Below are positions 1 through 7,499 of a DNA stretch of 64,000 bases, one piece after another (position 1 is the stretch's first letter; each line of letters starts with the position of its first letter). The stretch spans positions 1 through 64,000 of the forward strand of contig NZ_BSRQ01000014.1 in NCBI RefSeq assembly GCF_030268685.1, read 5' to 3'. This stretch comes from Microtetraspora sp. NBRC 13810. GTDB lineage: Bacteria > Actinomycetota > Actinomycetes > Streptosporangiales > Streptosporangiaceae. The translations under genes and the position numbers were made by a program. Below the pieces are notes generated by a model that worked only from the letters and a program-made list of their open reading frames with translations, made no database searches and was not told where the DNA came from.

Positions 1-1
1 G

Positions 2-160
2 TTGCAGGGTGCGCACCACTGGCCCGACGCCTGGACCGCCCGCCTGGCCGTGTTCCGGTGGATCACCCGCTACAACACGGTCCGACGGCACTCCCGCCTC
101 GGCCAACTCAGCCCGATCGCCTACGAGATGATGGCAGATAGTCTGAGGCCTGCCGCCTGA
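2..160 (+). pseudogene. IS3-family transposase, C-terminal 52 residues (runs in from left edge)
   Basis: An open frame enters from the left edge and stops at TGA 158-160. It reads WITRYNTVRRHSRLGQLSPI, the typical end of the DDE integrase domain of IS3-family OrfB transposases (the YN..R.H..LG..SP motif). The rest of the gene is outside the window, so whether the element is intact cannot be seen. Its last 40 bases lie antisense to the end of the small zinc-finger gene at 121-282, so the insertion probably clipped that gene and the AICE genes that normally follow it (rep, xis, int). Confidence 0.8.
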
Positions 161-282
161 AATCGGTGTTCGCGTTCATGGGGGAAGCCCCCGGTGCCGT
201 GGCAGTCGTGGCAGGTGTGGTCGTCGCTGGTGAGGCCGGTGCCGTTGCAGGTGGCGCAGCACAGGTGGAGCACCTGGGTCAC
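121..282 (-). CDS. Small CxxCxGxG zinc-finger-like protein, 53 aa
   Basis: The GTG start at 282 overlaps the TGA of the upstream gene (GTGA), which supports translational coupling in the AICE operon. The protein has two DnaJ-type knuckles, CATCNGTG and CHDCHGTGGF, that could bind one zinc ion. Small proteins like this are common next to transfer genes of actinomycete integrative elements; their function is unknown to me. From about base 160 downward the frame runs into the IS3 transposase sequence, so the last 13 or so residues are probably not native. Confidence 0.55.
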   Translation of the reverse strand: MTQVLHLCCATCNGTGLTSDDHTCHDCHGTGGFPHEREHRFQAAGLRLSAIIS

Positions 283-449
283 CGGCTGTTCCTAATCTGC
301 CGGGGGATGATGTCGACGAAGACGCGGTACTTCCCGGTCCGGGCGTGGTCGGGAACGGGATGCGTCACTGAGGTGACGGTGAAGATCTCGCGGATGCGGA
401 ACATGCTGTAGGTGATCTCGGCGTGAGTGCCGTCGAGGCGGATGCGCAT
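279..449 (-). CDS. Small AICE protein of unknown function, 56 aa
   Basis: ATG at 449 follows an AAAGGA ribosome-binding site, the same kind as the next gene upstream. The sequence starts MRIRLDGTHAEITYSMFRIR and is predicted to be beta-rich, with no recognisable domain. It lies between the 117-residue protein (467-820) and the zinc-finger gene it overlaps by four bases, so it is most likely part of the same transfer-element operon. It was too short for automatic ORF listing and is called here from the RBS, the overlap and the context. Confidence 0.55.
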   Translation of the reverse strand: MRIRLDGTHAEITYSMFRIREIFTVTSVTHPVPDHARTGKYRVFVDIIPRQIRNSR

Positions 450-466
450 GGTCAGGTGTCCTTTGG

Positions 467-820
467 TCAGGCGGCGTGGGTCTGGTCGGTGTCGGTGGTG
501 ATGCAGTCGTAGTAGCTGTCGCGGGCGGCGTGCCGGTCGCGGGCGGGGGCGAGAATCGCGGTGATGTCGTAGGTGACCGGTCCGAAGTGGACGGCGGTCC
601 CGTAGTGGCCGTGGGCCGCGGCTTCGGCGTTGATCTGGGTGCCGAGGAGCGCGGCGATCTGGTCCATCTCTTCGCGCATCTGCGGGTCGGTGGTGCGCTT
701 GGGGAAGTAGTGAATGATGGCCTGGGTGCGCGGGACCGGGAGCGCGGGGGTGGTCTCCAGGAAGTCGGCCAGGGCGCGGAGTCCAGTGATGAACGCGGTC
801 CGGTGGTCGTCGCTGGGCAT
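467..820 (-). CDS. AICE hypothetical protein, 117 aa
   Basis: Start ATG at 820 with AAAGGA about 10 bases upstream; the preceding gene stops at 835, a 14-base gap. The longer open frame continuing to 1852 is a shadow of the two upstream genes. The protein is soluble-looking (begins MPSDDHRTAF, ends TDTDQTHAA) with a helical first half. I do not recognise a family. Position directly after the DUF2637 gene suggests a role with conjugative spread of the element, but this is inference from neighbours only. Confidence 0.65.
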   Translation of the reverse strand: MPSDDHRTAFITGLRALADFLETTPALPVPRTQAIIHYFPKRTTDPQMREEMDQIAALLGTQINAEAAAHGHYGTAVHFGPVTYDITAILAPARDRHAARDSYYDCITTDTDQTHAA

Positions 821-834
821 GGGTGGTTGTCCTT

Positions 835-1512
835 TCACAGCGCGTCTGGTGTGAGTTGCAGGTGGCGGAGCAGGCCGGATGCGAGCTGGTGAGAGATGCC
901 GAGGCGGGTGCGGAGCAGGTCGCTGGTGATGGGCTTGCCGTGTTTGGCGCGGTGTTCGTCGATCACGCGCCGGGCGTAGTCCAGGAGCGCTGGGGAGGGT
1001 CCCGGAGCGTCGCCCCGTCCGCTGGTGTGGCCGTGTGGGGCGGTTTCGGTGGGGGCCTGGACGAGGGCACTTGCCGGGGATGGCGTGATCGCTGCTGAGG
1101 ATGCCTCTGGTGCCGGTTGCGGGCGGGGGTCGGCCCCGCGGCGTTCGAGCATGGAGACGGCGATCAGAAAGGCTGCTGCCGGTATTGCGGCTGTGATCCA
1201 GCCCCAGGTGGTGGGTTCGGCTTGGTGAAGGTTGGCGGCCAGCGACAGGGTGATCCCGGCGATCAGGACGAGGGTGGGCCAGGAGGTCGGACCGGTCCTT
1301 TCGCGTCCGGTCTTCTTGTCGCGTTGGCGTTCGCGGGCGGCCATGACGCAGGTGAGGTCGACGCACACCGCGATGGCCCAAGACATCCAGCCCGTCTGCC
1401 CGTGCTCGATCGCGGTGTCTCGGATGTGGGTGAAAGAGCCGGCACCGGCGATGAGCGCCAGGAGCAGGACGGGACCGGAGTCCAGCAGCCAGGCGGCGAG
1501 GCGTCGCATCAC
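835..1512 (-). CDS. DUF2637 membrane protein (SpdB-like spread protein)
   Basis: A 225-residue protein with three to four hydrophobic helices in the first 125 residues (start MMRRLAAWLLDSGPVLLLAL, then ITLSLAANLHQ and WGWITAAIPAAAFLIAVSML). The block with TAIEHGQTGWMSWAIAV is characteristic of the DUF2637 family found in SpdB proteins of Streptomyces plasmids and AICEs, which help intramycelial spread of the element. The C-terminal third is soluble and ends in a helix-turn-helix-like segment (PITSDLLRTRLGISHQLASG). It starts four bases after the FtsK-like gene stops, so the two are co-transcribed. Confidence 0.8.
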   Translation of the reverse strand: MMRRLAAWLLDSGPVLLLALIAGAGSFTHIRDTAIEHGQTGWMSWAIAVCVDLTCVMAARERQRDKKTGRERTGPTSWPTLVLIAGITLSLAANLHQAEPTTWGWITAAIPAAAFLIAVSMLERRGADPRPQPAPEASSAAITPSPASALVQAPTETAPHGHTSGRGDAPGPSPALLDYARRVIDEHRAKHGKPITSDLLRTRLGISHQLASGLLRHLQLTPDAL

Positions 1513-1515
1513 AAC

Positions 1516-2904
1516 TCAGCCCTTCCGAGGTTCCGGAACGAGATCGGTCATGGGGGTGAGGAACTGAGTGAGGTCGGCATCGGCGACCTCTTCGGTCTGT
1601 TCGCCCGCGGTGATCTGCGCCCATGAGGGCGTCAGGTCGGCGTAGATGTGGGCCGCGTGCTCGGCGGCGTGTTCGGAGACGTAGAAGGAACGGGCCCGGT
1701 ACCACTGGCCGTCCTGGGAGGCGACGATGGCGACGCCGGGTGTCTCGGCGGGGATGGCGCGGGCGGAGTCCAGGGCGGCCGGGTCGAGGTCGCCGAGGGT
1801 CATGGTGGCGGTTTCGGGGTCGTTGACGCGGTGGCAGATCCGTCCCGAGCATTGGGCGCGCAGGGCGGTGACGCCGGGGCCGAGGTCGGAGCCGATCCGC
1901 TGGCCACAGCAGAACAGGTAGATGCCGAACGCCCGGCCGAGCTGTGCCACGCGTAGGAGTGCGGTGGAGGTGTGGGCGATCTCTTCTTTCTCGCTCTTGT
2001 CGGCCATCAGGTACAGCTCGGCCAGCTCATCCACCAGGACCACGACCGGCACCGGCCGCCGCTCCTCAGGAAGCTGCCAGATGTTGCGCGCCCCGGCCGT
2101 ACGGCAGATGGCCATCCGCTCGACCATTAGGCCCACCAGGTCATCCAGCAGGCCCACGCACTCGACGCGGGAGGTGGCCAGCGCCGACAGGCGAGGCTCG
2201 TACGGGGTGAACTCAACGCCCCCTTTGAGGTCGAAGCCCACCAGCGCGACCGGTTGAGGGGCTAAGCCCACGATGAGGGCGTTGGCGAGGTTGGACTTGC
2301 CGGATTGGGTGGCTCCGGCGTTGAGCCAGTGCGGCACGGTGCGGAAGTCGATGACCCACGGGGCGCCGGTCTCCAACCGGCCCACCGTCACCTGAAGCAA
2401 CTCGGCCGACGCGGGCAGTTCCGCGACCCGGACGAGCGGATCCCGGACGGTGGCGGCGAGCGTGACCCGACCGCGCTTGGATGAGGAGACGCGGACGGCG
2501 TGCACGCCCCAGGAGTGGGCGAGCCGTTCGGCGACTTCGGCGTAATCGGCCGGGATCTGCCCTTCGAGCAGGCGCAGCGTGACCCGCCAGCCGTACCGGG
2601 TAGGCAGTGGCAGCCACATCCACGGCTTGGTGTCGACGGCGATGCGCTGCCATTTGCGGCGCACGCGGACGACGCCGGTGGAGGCGACCAGGCCGGGGAC
2701 GGTGGTGAACCAGAAGCGATGACGTTTCTTGGTCAGTCCGCAGCCGAGGGCGATCTTGCGCCAGGACGCCCGTACGGAGACGGCGGTGAGCGGGAATCCG
2801 ACGCACAGCCAGAAGGAGCGGTAGTGGAAGTGGTGCCAGGCCCAGAGCCCGGCCGCTGCGGCGGCCAGGACTCCGAGCACCAGGAGCAGACCGTCAGAGG
2901 ACAC
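1516..2904 (-). CDS. FtsK/SpoIIIE-like conjugative DNA translocase (TraSA/TraB type)
   Basis: A 462-residue septal DNA translocase that would pump double-stranded element DNA between hyphae. Two hydrophobic segments lie in residues 4-45. The FtsK ATPase core has Walker A GATQSGKS (about residues 197-204) and Walker B VPVVVLVDEL (about 286-295). The GTG start at 2904 is chosen because GGAGG lies six bases upstream; it overlaps the end of the upstream gene by 11 bases. The open frame extends to 3045, but that stretch is the shadow of the SCO3933-like gene. Together with the KorSA-like repressor at 3376 this matches the tra/kor arrangement of pSAM2-type elements. Confidence 0.9.
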   Translation of the reverse strand: MSSDGLLLVLGVLAAAAAGLWAWHHFHYRSFWLCVGFPLTAVSVRASWRKIALGCGLTKKRHRFWFTTVPGLVASTGVVRVRRKWQRIAVDTKPWMWLPLPTRYGWRVTLRLLEGQIPADYAEVAERLAHSWGVHAVRVSSSKRGRVTLAATVRDPLVRVAELPASAELLQVTVGRLETGAPWVIDFRTVPHWLNAGATQSGKSNLANALIVGLAPQPVALVGFDLKGGVEFTPYEPRLSALATSRVECVGLLDDLVGLMVERMAICRTAGARNIWQLPEERRPVPVVVLVDELAELYLMADKSEKEEIAHTSTALLRVAQLGRAFGIYLFCCGQRIGSDLGPGVTALRAQCSGRICHRVNDPETATMTLGDLDPAALDSARAIPAETPGVAIVASQDGQWYRARSFYVSEHAAEHAAHIYADLTPSWAQITAGEQTEEVADADLTQFLTPMTDLVPEPRKG

Positions 2905-3229
2905 TGGCGGCCTCCACAGGGGAGGGCAGGAGCGCCGAGGCGCGGTAGGAGATGCCCCACCGGCCAGACAGCTCCCACACGTACCCGACGAGCCCGACCG
3001 GAGTGACCGTGTCGCCGGGGCTGACGGGAGGCTCGCCGACGACACCGACCTTGAGTAGCTCGATCTTTCCGGCGGTGTCCTCGACGGAGCACAGGACCTC
3101 GTAAACCGTGTTGCCGTTCTTGTCGGTCTTGATCTCGCCGGTGTCCTTGTTCACGATGCGCGGGCACGGGGCCTTGACGCAGATGAACTGGAGCCGGGAC
3201 ACGTCGACGGGGATCGGGATGTTGCGCAT
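2894..3229 (-). CDS. SCO3933-family regulatory/accessory protein of AICEs
   Basis: A 111-residue protein beginning MRNIPIPVDVSRLQFICVKA, a signature of the small SCO3933-like family that precedes FtsK-type transfer genes in Streptomyces integrative elements. It is rich in beta-strands, and the segment PRIVNKDTGEIKTDKNGNTV is conserved in the family as I know it. GGAGG lies about 10 bases before the ATG. It is the first gene of the leftward operon, immediately downstream of the divergent promoter region shared with the GntR gene. Confidence 0.75.
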   Translation of the reverse strand: MRNIPIPVDVSRLQFICVKAPCPRIVNKDTGEIKTDKNGNTVYEVLCSVEDTAGKIELLKVGVVGEPPVSPGDTVTPVGLVGYVWELSGRWGISYRASALLPSPVEAASVL

Positions 3230-3269
3230 GAGCTGGAGACCTCCACGAGAGTGATTGTTCTAGCTACTA

Positions 3270-3357
3270 AGATACCTAGGTATCTAGCTCTATAAACCGA
3301 TACAGCTAACTTCCTTTCGAAGTTCGTTACAACTTGCCCAGAGACCTAGATGCCTAG
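3270..3357. promoter_or_regulatory. Divergent promoter/operator region of the tra operon and the KorSA-like gene
   Basis: This AT-richer intergenic stretch holds a perfect 16-base palindrome, AGATACCTAGGTATCT (3270-3285), a related sequence CCTAGATGCCTAG (3345-3357, compare CCTAGGTATCTAG at 3275-3287), and an inverted repeat AACTTC/GAAGTT (3308-3324). Placement between the leftward transfer operon and the rightward GntR gene fits operators of a KorSA-like repressor controlling both promoters. Binding is inferred, not shown. Confidence 0.6.
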
Positions 3358-3375
3358 AACCTCTACAGTGAACCT

Positions 3376-3765
3376 ATGGGCAACACCGATCGGCGCCGGC
3401 CGTACCTGCGGATCGCCGAGGCCATCCGTAACGAGATCGTGGATGGCCGGTACGGCGTGGGGGAGCAGCTTCCCGTGGCCCGGGAACTCGCCAACAGGTA
3501 CGGCGTCGCCATGATGACCATCGGTAACGCGCTCGCGGTGCTGCGCGACGAAGGTCTGATCGAGACCCGGCAGGGATCAGGCAGCTTCGTGATCGGCACG
3601 CCGGAAACCGGCGACGACCGTCAGGCCGTCACCGAGGAGCGTAGTGAAGAGTTCCGCGTGTTGTCCGAGCAACTCCGGGAGATCCGTGAGCATGTACAGA
3701 AGCTCAGCTTCAGGCTGGACGACCTAGACGCTCGGACTCGTCGTCCTGATCAACCCGCACAGTGA
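3376..3765 (+). CDS. GntR-family repressor (KorSA-like)
   Basis: A 129-residue protein with an N-terminal winged helix typical of GntR regulators (YLRIAEAIRNEIVDGRYG, LPVARELANRYGV, VLRDEGLIETRQGSGSFVI, residues 9-75). In place of a ligand-binding domain it has a charged helical tail (about 90-125) that could form a coiled coil for dimerisation. The start lacks a clear RBS and may be leaderless. In pSAM2-type elements the equivalent KorSA represses transfer, and here it sits divergent from the transfer operon with palindromes between them. Confidence 0.8.
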   Translation: MGNTDRRRPYLRIAEAIRNEIVDGRYGVGEQLPVARELANRYGVAMMTIGNALAVLRDEGLIETRQGSGSFVIGTPETGDDRQAVTEERSEEFRVLSEQLREIREHVQKLSFRLDDLDARTRRPDQPAQ

Positions 3766-3859
3766 TCCCGAGCGCCCGCCGCTGAAGCTCGGCAAGCTCG
3801 GTCGAGATCTCTGCCAGTTCCCGCAGCAAGATCTGTCGCTCGATCTCGTTGAGACCCAC
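3710..3859 (-). CDS. Possible small helical protein, antisense to the GntR 3' end
   Basis: A 49-residue frame from GTG 3859 to TGA 3710, with heptad-like leucines (LNEIERQILLRELAEISTEL), i.e. a probable coiled coil. It overlaps the last 56 bases of the GntR gene on the opposite strand. The RBS is weak. It could be a genuine partner or antagonist of the GntR tail, or a chance frame; the regular amphipathic pattern is the only positive evidence. Confidence 0.3.
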   Translation of the reverse strand: MGLNEIERQILLRELAEISTELAELQRRALGITVRVDQDDESERLGRPA

Positions 3860-3957
3860 GAGTACTGCCCCATTCGTGTAGGCAGGCACGGCGTGCCCTA
3901 TGGACGATCAAAGGGCGGTGAGCCAAGCGCGGCCAGGCTCACCGGACGAACTCTGGA

Positions 3958-5175
3958 TCAGCCCAGCCTCATCACCTGAGCGAGGTTGGCCACCTCACGC
4001 TGGCGAAGATGCTTACCGCTGTCCCTTAGATCACGCACGATGTTGCGGACCAGGGGACGGTTGCGGACGTGCTGTGGAGCGATGCGATCCGCCCTCAGAA
4101 GTGCCTCGACAGCCTCGTTCTCCTTACGATTCATGTGGAAGCCCGCCGCAGCACACGTCCAGTAGTGCGCCTGCCGTTCCGACGAGGCGATCTCGGCGAT
4201 CTCTACCTGTTCGGCGCGTGTGATCACGTCGCGCGGGCGCCCCAGCTCCATGCTGACCTCCACCGCATGGATAGTCGTGTTGACGCGGTTGAACTGGGTC
4301 TGGAAGACGTTGCCGTTGGCCGGCAACCGGTCGGCGATGCGCCGGGCCTCGACCAGGTGGCTTTCCGCCTCAGTCTGGTTCCACAGCCGTGCGAACGCCA
4401 CGGCCGCCCGAAGATGCAAGGCTCCCCACAGCGCTCGCAGCGAGTCGTCACCCCCACCCACGTGTGGCTCAAGCTGATCGAGCGCGGACAGCGCCGCATT
4501 CTTGGCCGGATCCAACGAAGCTTCATGAAGCCACACGCCGCACAGATCCCACGAAGCTGCGGCGACGAGCTCGGGTGCCCCCACCTGCTGGGCAGCGACC
4601 AACTCCCGTTGTACGGCCGTCCACCCGAGGTCATGGTGCCCGAGAAGATTGGAAGAGACCCGCGCCATATGACAGGCGCGCAGCATCAGCGCCTCTGCCC
4701 GATCGCGATCCGGCGAAGCGCCCGAAGTCAGCAACAGCAGATCGGTGATGATGTTGGGCAGGACTTCGCCGAGAGCGGTGAACTTGGCGTCCTGGCGGAG
4801 CTGCTCGGCAAGCCGCACGTTCGCTTCCAGGTCCATCAGCGACCGCGGCTCCCGGTTGCCCAGCAGCGCGGCCCCGCCCGGCATCGTTGCCTGCTGAAGC
4901 GCCAGACGAAGGCCAGGGATCGCCGAGTGGCCCGAGTCGAGTTCCGCCGTCTCATGGCGGTAGGGCTGGCCCGTCAGTTCGGCCACTTCCACCCCGAGCG
5001 CTTCGGCGAGCTGGCCGATGACGCTCATCCGATCAAGCGGCATCCTTCCGTTCTCCACCTTGGAGAGCCAGGAGACCGACCGGCCGAGCTTCTCGGCCAG
5101 CGTTGCCTGATCCCAGCCTTTGCGGTGGCGAGCCCGCGCGATGCGCTGCCCCGTCGTCATCTGCTCGGTGGCCAT
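3958..5175 (-). CDS. XRE-family regulator with C-terminal TPR-like domain
   Basis: A 405-residue protein. Residues 8-68 form a helix-turn-helix of the XRE/Cro type (GQRIARARHRKGWDQATLAE, SVSWLSKVENGR). Residues 100-400 are all-helical and TPR-like, as in actinomycete regulators that sense peptide or protein partners. The ATG at 5175 follows a GAGGGTGAG ribosome-binding site. Two inverted repeats lie just upstream (5214-5245), suggesting autoregulation. Its target is unknown; neighbours suggest control of the integrated element. Confidence 0.75.
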   Translation of the reverse strand: MATEQMTTGQRIARARHRKGWDQATLAEKLGRSVSWLSKVENGRMPLDRMSVIGQLAEALGVEVAELTGQPYRHETAELDSGHSAIPGLRLALQQATMPGGAALLGNREPRSLMDLEANVRLAEQLRQDAKFTALGEVLPNIITDLLLLTSGASPDRDRAEALMLRACHMARVSSNLLGHHDLGWTAVQRELVAAQQVGAPELVAAASWDLCGVWLHEASLDPAKNAALSALDQLEPHVGGGDDSLRALWGALHLRAAVAFARLWNQTEAESHLVEARRIADRLPANGNVFQTQFNRVNTTIHAVEVSMELGRPRDVITRAEQVEIAEIASSERQAHYWTCAAAGFHMNRKENEAVEALLRADRIAPQHVRNRPLVRNIVRDLRDSGKHLRQREVANLAQVMRLG

Positions 5176-5213
5176 CTCACCCTCTCTCGTCGTCTGGTTC
5201 GACGATAAGCCGG

Positions 5214-5245
5214 GTGATCCGCATCACTGGCAGAAAAACTGCCAG
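5214..5245. promoter_or_regulatory. Two adjoining inverted repeats upstream of the XRE gene
   Basis: GTGAT-CCGC-ATCAC (5214-5227) and CTGGCAG-AAAAA-CTGCCAG (5227-5245) are both perfect and share one base. They lie 39-70 bases upstream of the XRE start, where an autoregulatory operator would be expected. Nothing else is apparent between 5246 and 5427. Confidence 0.5.
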
Positions 5246-5427
5246 TAGGTAAACGCCTCTAGCCGCAGGCCCGTACTGACCTGCGGAAACAATAAATCCT
5301 AAAGTTGTCGCCGTTTGTGCACTGCTTACGGGACAGGTCTTTTCAGGAATTCGCTATGCAACATCTATCACGTTTGTCGGGTCGTCATACCTCCCGGGAA
5401 TCTGCGGGGACATCTCCGCATGAGCGA

Positions 5428-5721
5428 TCAATAGGCCTGGCCGAGAAGGATGCGCATCCACAACCGCTCGGCGTCGCCGACTTGCAGCCAATCGGTCTCG
5501 TGGACGACCACGCTGTCTGATCGGTAGATACGTCGAACGAACACCAGCCCGCCGGCCTGGCACAGCTCATAGCTGATGTTCCGGCAGGAGCAGGTGTGCT
5601 CGCGGACCCTGATGCGGTCAGCGCGAGGAGTCGCCTCCTGCCAGGTCAGACGTTCATAGTCCCGCTGCAACGGAGCTACATGCAAGGCGCGACAGGTCTC
5701 GGACGCCTCCGGCCTGGTCAT
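5428..5721 (-). CDS. AICE hypothetical protein, 97 aa
   Basis: Begins MTRPEASETCRALHVAPLQR and carries a CSC...C cysteine cluster (HTCSCRNISYELCQAGG, about residues 42-58) followed by beta-strand-like sequence. The ATGA overlap with the upstream 69-residue gene indicates one operon. I do not recognise a family; the cysteines could bind a metal. Confidence 0.6.
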   Translation of the reverse strand: MTRPEASETCRALHVAPLQRDYERLTWQEATPRADRIRVREHTCSCRNISYELCQAGGLVFVRRIYRSDSVVVHETDWLQVGDAERLWMRILLGQAY

Positions 5722-5927
5722 CGCCGGTCCTCTTGCCAGCGGAGGAGCGCAATGAAGTCGGGGAGTGCCTCGGCGGCGACGGTCTGCTCAAGCCCTGCCG
5801 CGATCTGGGCGTTGGTGAGCCATTCGCCGCGTCGCGTGCCGTAGTAGACGCCGGTGTCGCTGCGGAAGACCGCCCAGGTGGGGAAGGTCTCGCGGATCGC
5901 GTCGAGGTTGTAGGCGACGGAGGTCAT
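5718..5927 (-). CDS. AICE hypothetical protein, 69 aa
   Basis: The start at 5927 (MTSVAYNLDAIRETFPTW) is preferred over the one six codons upstream because the N-terminal pattern matches small actinomycete proteins with the motif FPTWAVFRSDTGVYYGTRRG. It is predicted to be a compact alpha/beta protein. It is divergently transcribed from the GntR gene at 6024 and overlaps the next gene by four bases. Confidence 0.6.
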   Translation of the reverse strand: MTSVAYNLDAIRETFPTWAVFRSDTGVYYGTRRGEWLTNAQIAAGLEQTVAAEALPDFIALLRWQEDRR

Positions 5928-5945
5928 GACAAGACAGTAGGCCAA

Positions 5946-5991
5946 CCTGTCCTATGCTGTCTACACCATTGCTAGGACTTCCTGTTCTATG
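5946..5991. promoter_or_regulatory. Direct repeat in the divergent promoter next to the second GntR gene
   Basis: CCTGTCCTATG (5946-5956) recurs as CCTGTTCTATG (5981-5991), 35 bases apart, in the 96-base gap between the leftward 69-residue gene and the rightward GntR gene. A repeat at this place is a reasonable operator candidate for that GntR protein. Confidence 0.4.
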
Positions 5992-6023
5992 TTCGCAGGT
6001 GGGGACATACCTAAGGTCGTCTT

Positions 6024-6260
6024 GTGACCGAATGGGACCCCAGGTTGTACAAGTGGGAACAGATAGCGAACGTCGTCGCCGACCGCATCAAGGACGGCAC
6101 CTACCCTCCGCTGTCGCTGATCTCCGAAGTGAGGCTCCAGGAGGAGTTCGACGTCGCCCGGGTCACTGTTCGCAAGGCGATGGAAGCACTCAGGGGACAA
6201 GGCCTGATCACCACCAAGCCGGGAAAGGGCTCGGTCGTGTCTCCCGCTGACGGGTCTTGA
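6024..6260 (+). CDS. Short GntR-family regulator (winged helix only)
   Basis: A 78-residue protein from GTG 6024, consisting only of the GntR winged helix (WEQIANVVADRIKDGTYP, EVRLQEEFDVARVTVRKAME, GLITTKPGKGSVV). Short DNA-binding-only GntR proteins are usual on actinomycete mobile elements. After the stop, a second frame (TTG at 6257, overlapping TGA) encodes 27 residues with a leucine-rich helical pattern (about 6257-6340). This could be a lost C-terminal tail displaced by a frameshift. Confidence 0.75.
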   Translation: MTEWDPRLYKWEQIANVVADRIKDGTYPPLSLISEVRLQEEFDVARVTVRKAMEALRGQGLITTKPGKGSVVSPADGS

Positions 6261-6357
6261 TCGCGGAGCGCATTACGACTTTCGAGACGGCGCTGGTTAG
6301 CCTGAGCGAGGGCTTGCAGACACTGTCAGAGCCCGCCTGACCGCTAAGTTTTTTGCC

Positions 6358-7182
6358 ATGCCAGATCGTGAGGTCTCCCCGCTACGCGTATCGCAGATCC
6401 TCATCTCTAGGGAGTTGAGCCAGCGCATCCGCGCATGGGGAAAGGCTCAAAGAATGGGCGTCAGCGAGCGCGGTCGTATCGCCCCCCAGGTCATCGATGC
6501 CTTCCTTACCGCCCACCCCGACGCCTCCGCGACCGCGGGCCGGCTCGAACTGGTCCACGCTGTCGTCCAGGAGCCAGGCGACGGACGCGCGGCCCCCGAC
6601 GACTACGCCTGGCAAGACGATGAGGCGACGCTAGGTCCTATCTACACTCTGACCTTCGTCCACGCTTTGGACGAGCGCGAGGTCCTGCGCCGCTTCGGGG
6701 TTGCGCCACAGAACATCAAACTGCTCACAGATGAGGACGTGTACGAGCGTCTTGAGGCGACCGACGGCATGGGCGACCTGGTCATGACCGTCGGTCTTGG
6801 GGCATGGACGGTCGCGCTGGAGAGGGACGCCTGGCAGGGAACGCGTTCCGAGGTGCTTCGAGAGCTGTCGCGGGACGGCGGGCAGGCCATCGCGGTGAGC
6901 CGCCATGACTACGCCAGCCACCGCCTGGCCTACGCAGCCGACGGTCAGGTGCTCACCTCCTTCAACCCGGAGTTCCCTTTCACGCGCGAGGGCATCGATC
7001 CCGGCCACCTCGACAGGCACTTGTGTGACCTCGGCATCGACCCCAAGGCTGACGATCAAATCGGCAACTGCCTTCCCGCCGCCCTAGCCCTGGGATCAAG
7101 GATCAGCGGTGTCATGCTCACTCCCGCGCACCTCGAAGGCCCGCTCCTCGGAGGGAGCGTCACCATCCCGCCCTCGCGCTGA
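6358..7182 (+). CDS. Lsr2-like DNA-binding segment fused to a DUF6461-like domain
   Basis: A 274-residue protein. Residues 25-55 (WGKAQRMGVSERGRIAPQVI) resemble the C-terminal DNA-binding domain of Lsr2, including the RGR motif that contacts the minor groove of AT-rich DNA; the Lsr2 oligomerisation domain is absent. Residues about 85-260 look like DUF6461 (TFVHALDEREVLRRFGV, then VALERDAWQGTR). There is no obvious RBS before the ATG. The combination suggests a protein tethered to AT-rich or foreign DNA; the activity of DUF6461 is unknown. Family assignment is from motif recognition and should be treated as moderate. Confidence 0.6.
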   Translation: MPDREVSPLRVSQILISRELSQRIRAWGKAQRMGVSERGRIAPQVIDAFLTAHPDASATAGRLELVHAVVQEPGDGRAAPDDYAWQDDEATLGPIYTLTFVHALDEREVLRRFGVAPQNIKLLTDEDVYERLEATDGMGDLVMTVGLGAWTVALERDAWQGTRSEVLRELSRDGGQAIAVSRHDYASHRLAYAADGQVLTSFNPEFPFTREGIDPGHLDRHLCDLGIDPKADDQIGNCLPAALALGSRISGVMLTPAHLEGPLLGGSVTIPPSR

Positions 7183-7499
7183 CCACCTATCGTGTTGGTT
7201 GCCCGCAACGGCCGCACGTGTCATATAGGGCTATCGCAGTATGCGGCGAGCTGGACTGGCGAACCTGTCGAGGCACGCCAGCTCACCAAGATCACTCGAA
7301 GCCTGGATGCCGGATGAGAACTTTCTCTCCGTCTTCAAGGGCAGCCCGCCTGCGGCGGCCTGCCGCGCGTCGGGCGGTCGCTGTCCGCGCTGCGGCTCTT
7401 CGGCCGGTCGCGGCCAGCACCGCCCGCGCGCCCAATCTCCGGATGAACCGCCAGAAGAAGGCGCATCCAATCGGCAGAAAGCCGCTAAGCTTACACGCC
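7183..7499 (+). other. Gene-poor stretch before the HEPN-like gene
   Basis: I see no convincing gene here. A 94-codon frame (7241-7525) has one CxxC pair but no RBS and looks non-coding. The region joins high-GC DNA to the lower-GC HEPN-like gene, so it may be an insertion boundary. Confidence 0.3.

Noticed and set aside
467-1852. A 461-codon minus-strand frame covering the DUF2637 gene and part of the FtsK-like gene
   Set aside because: Only its last 117 codons (from ATG 820) have protein-like composition, an RBS and a gene context; the rest is arginine/proline-rich antisense-frame sequence over better genes.
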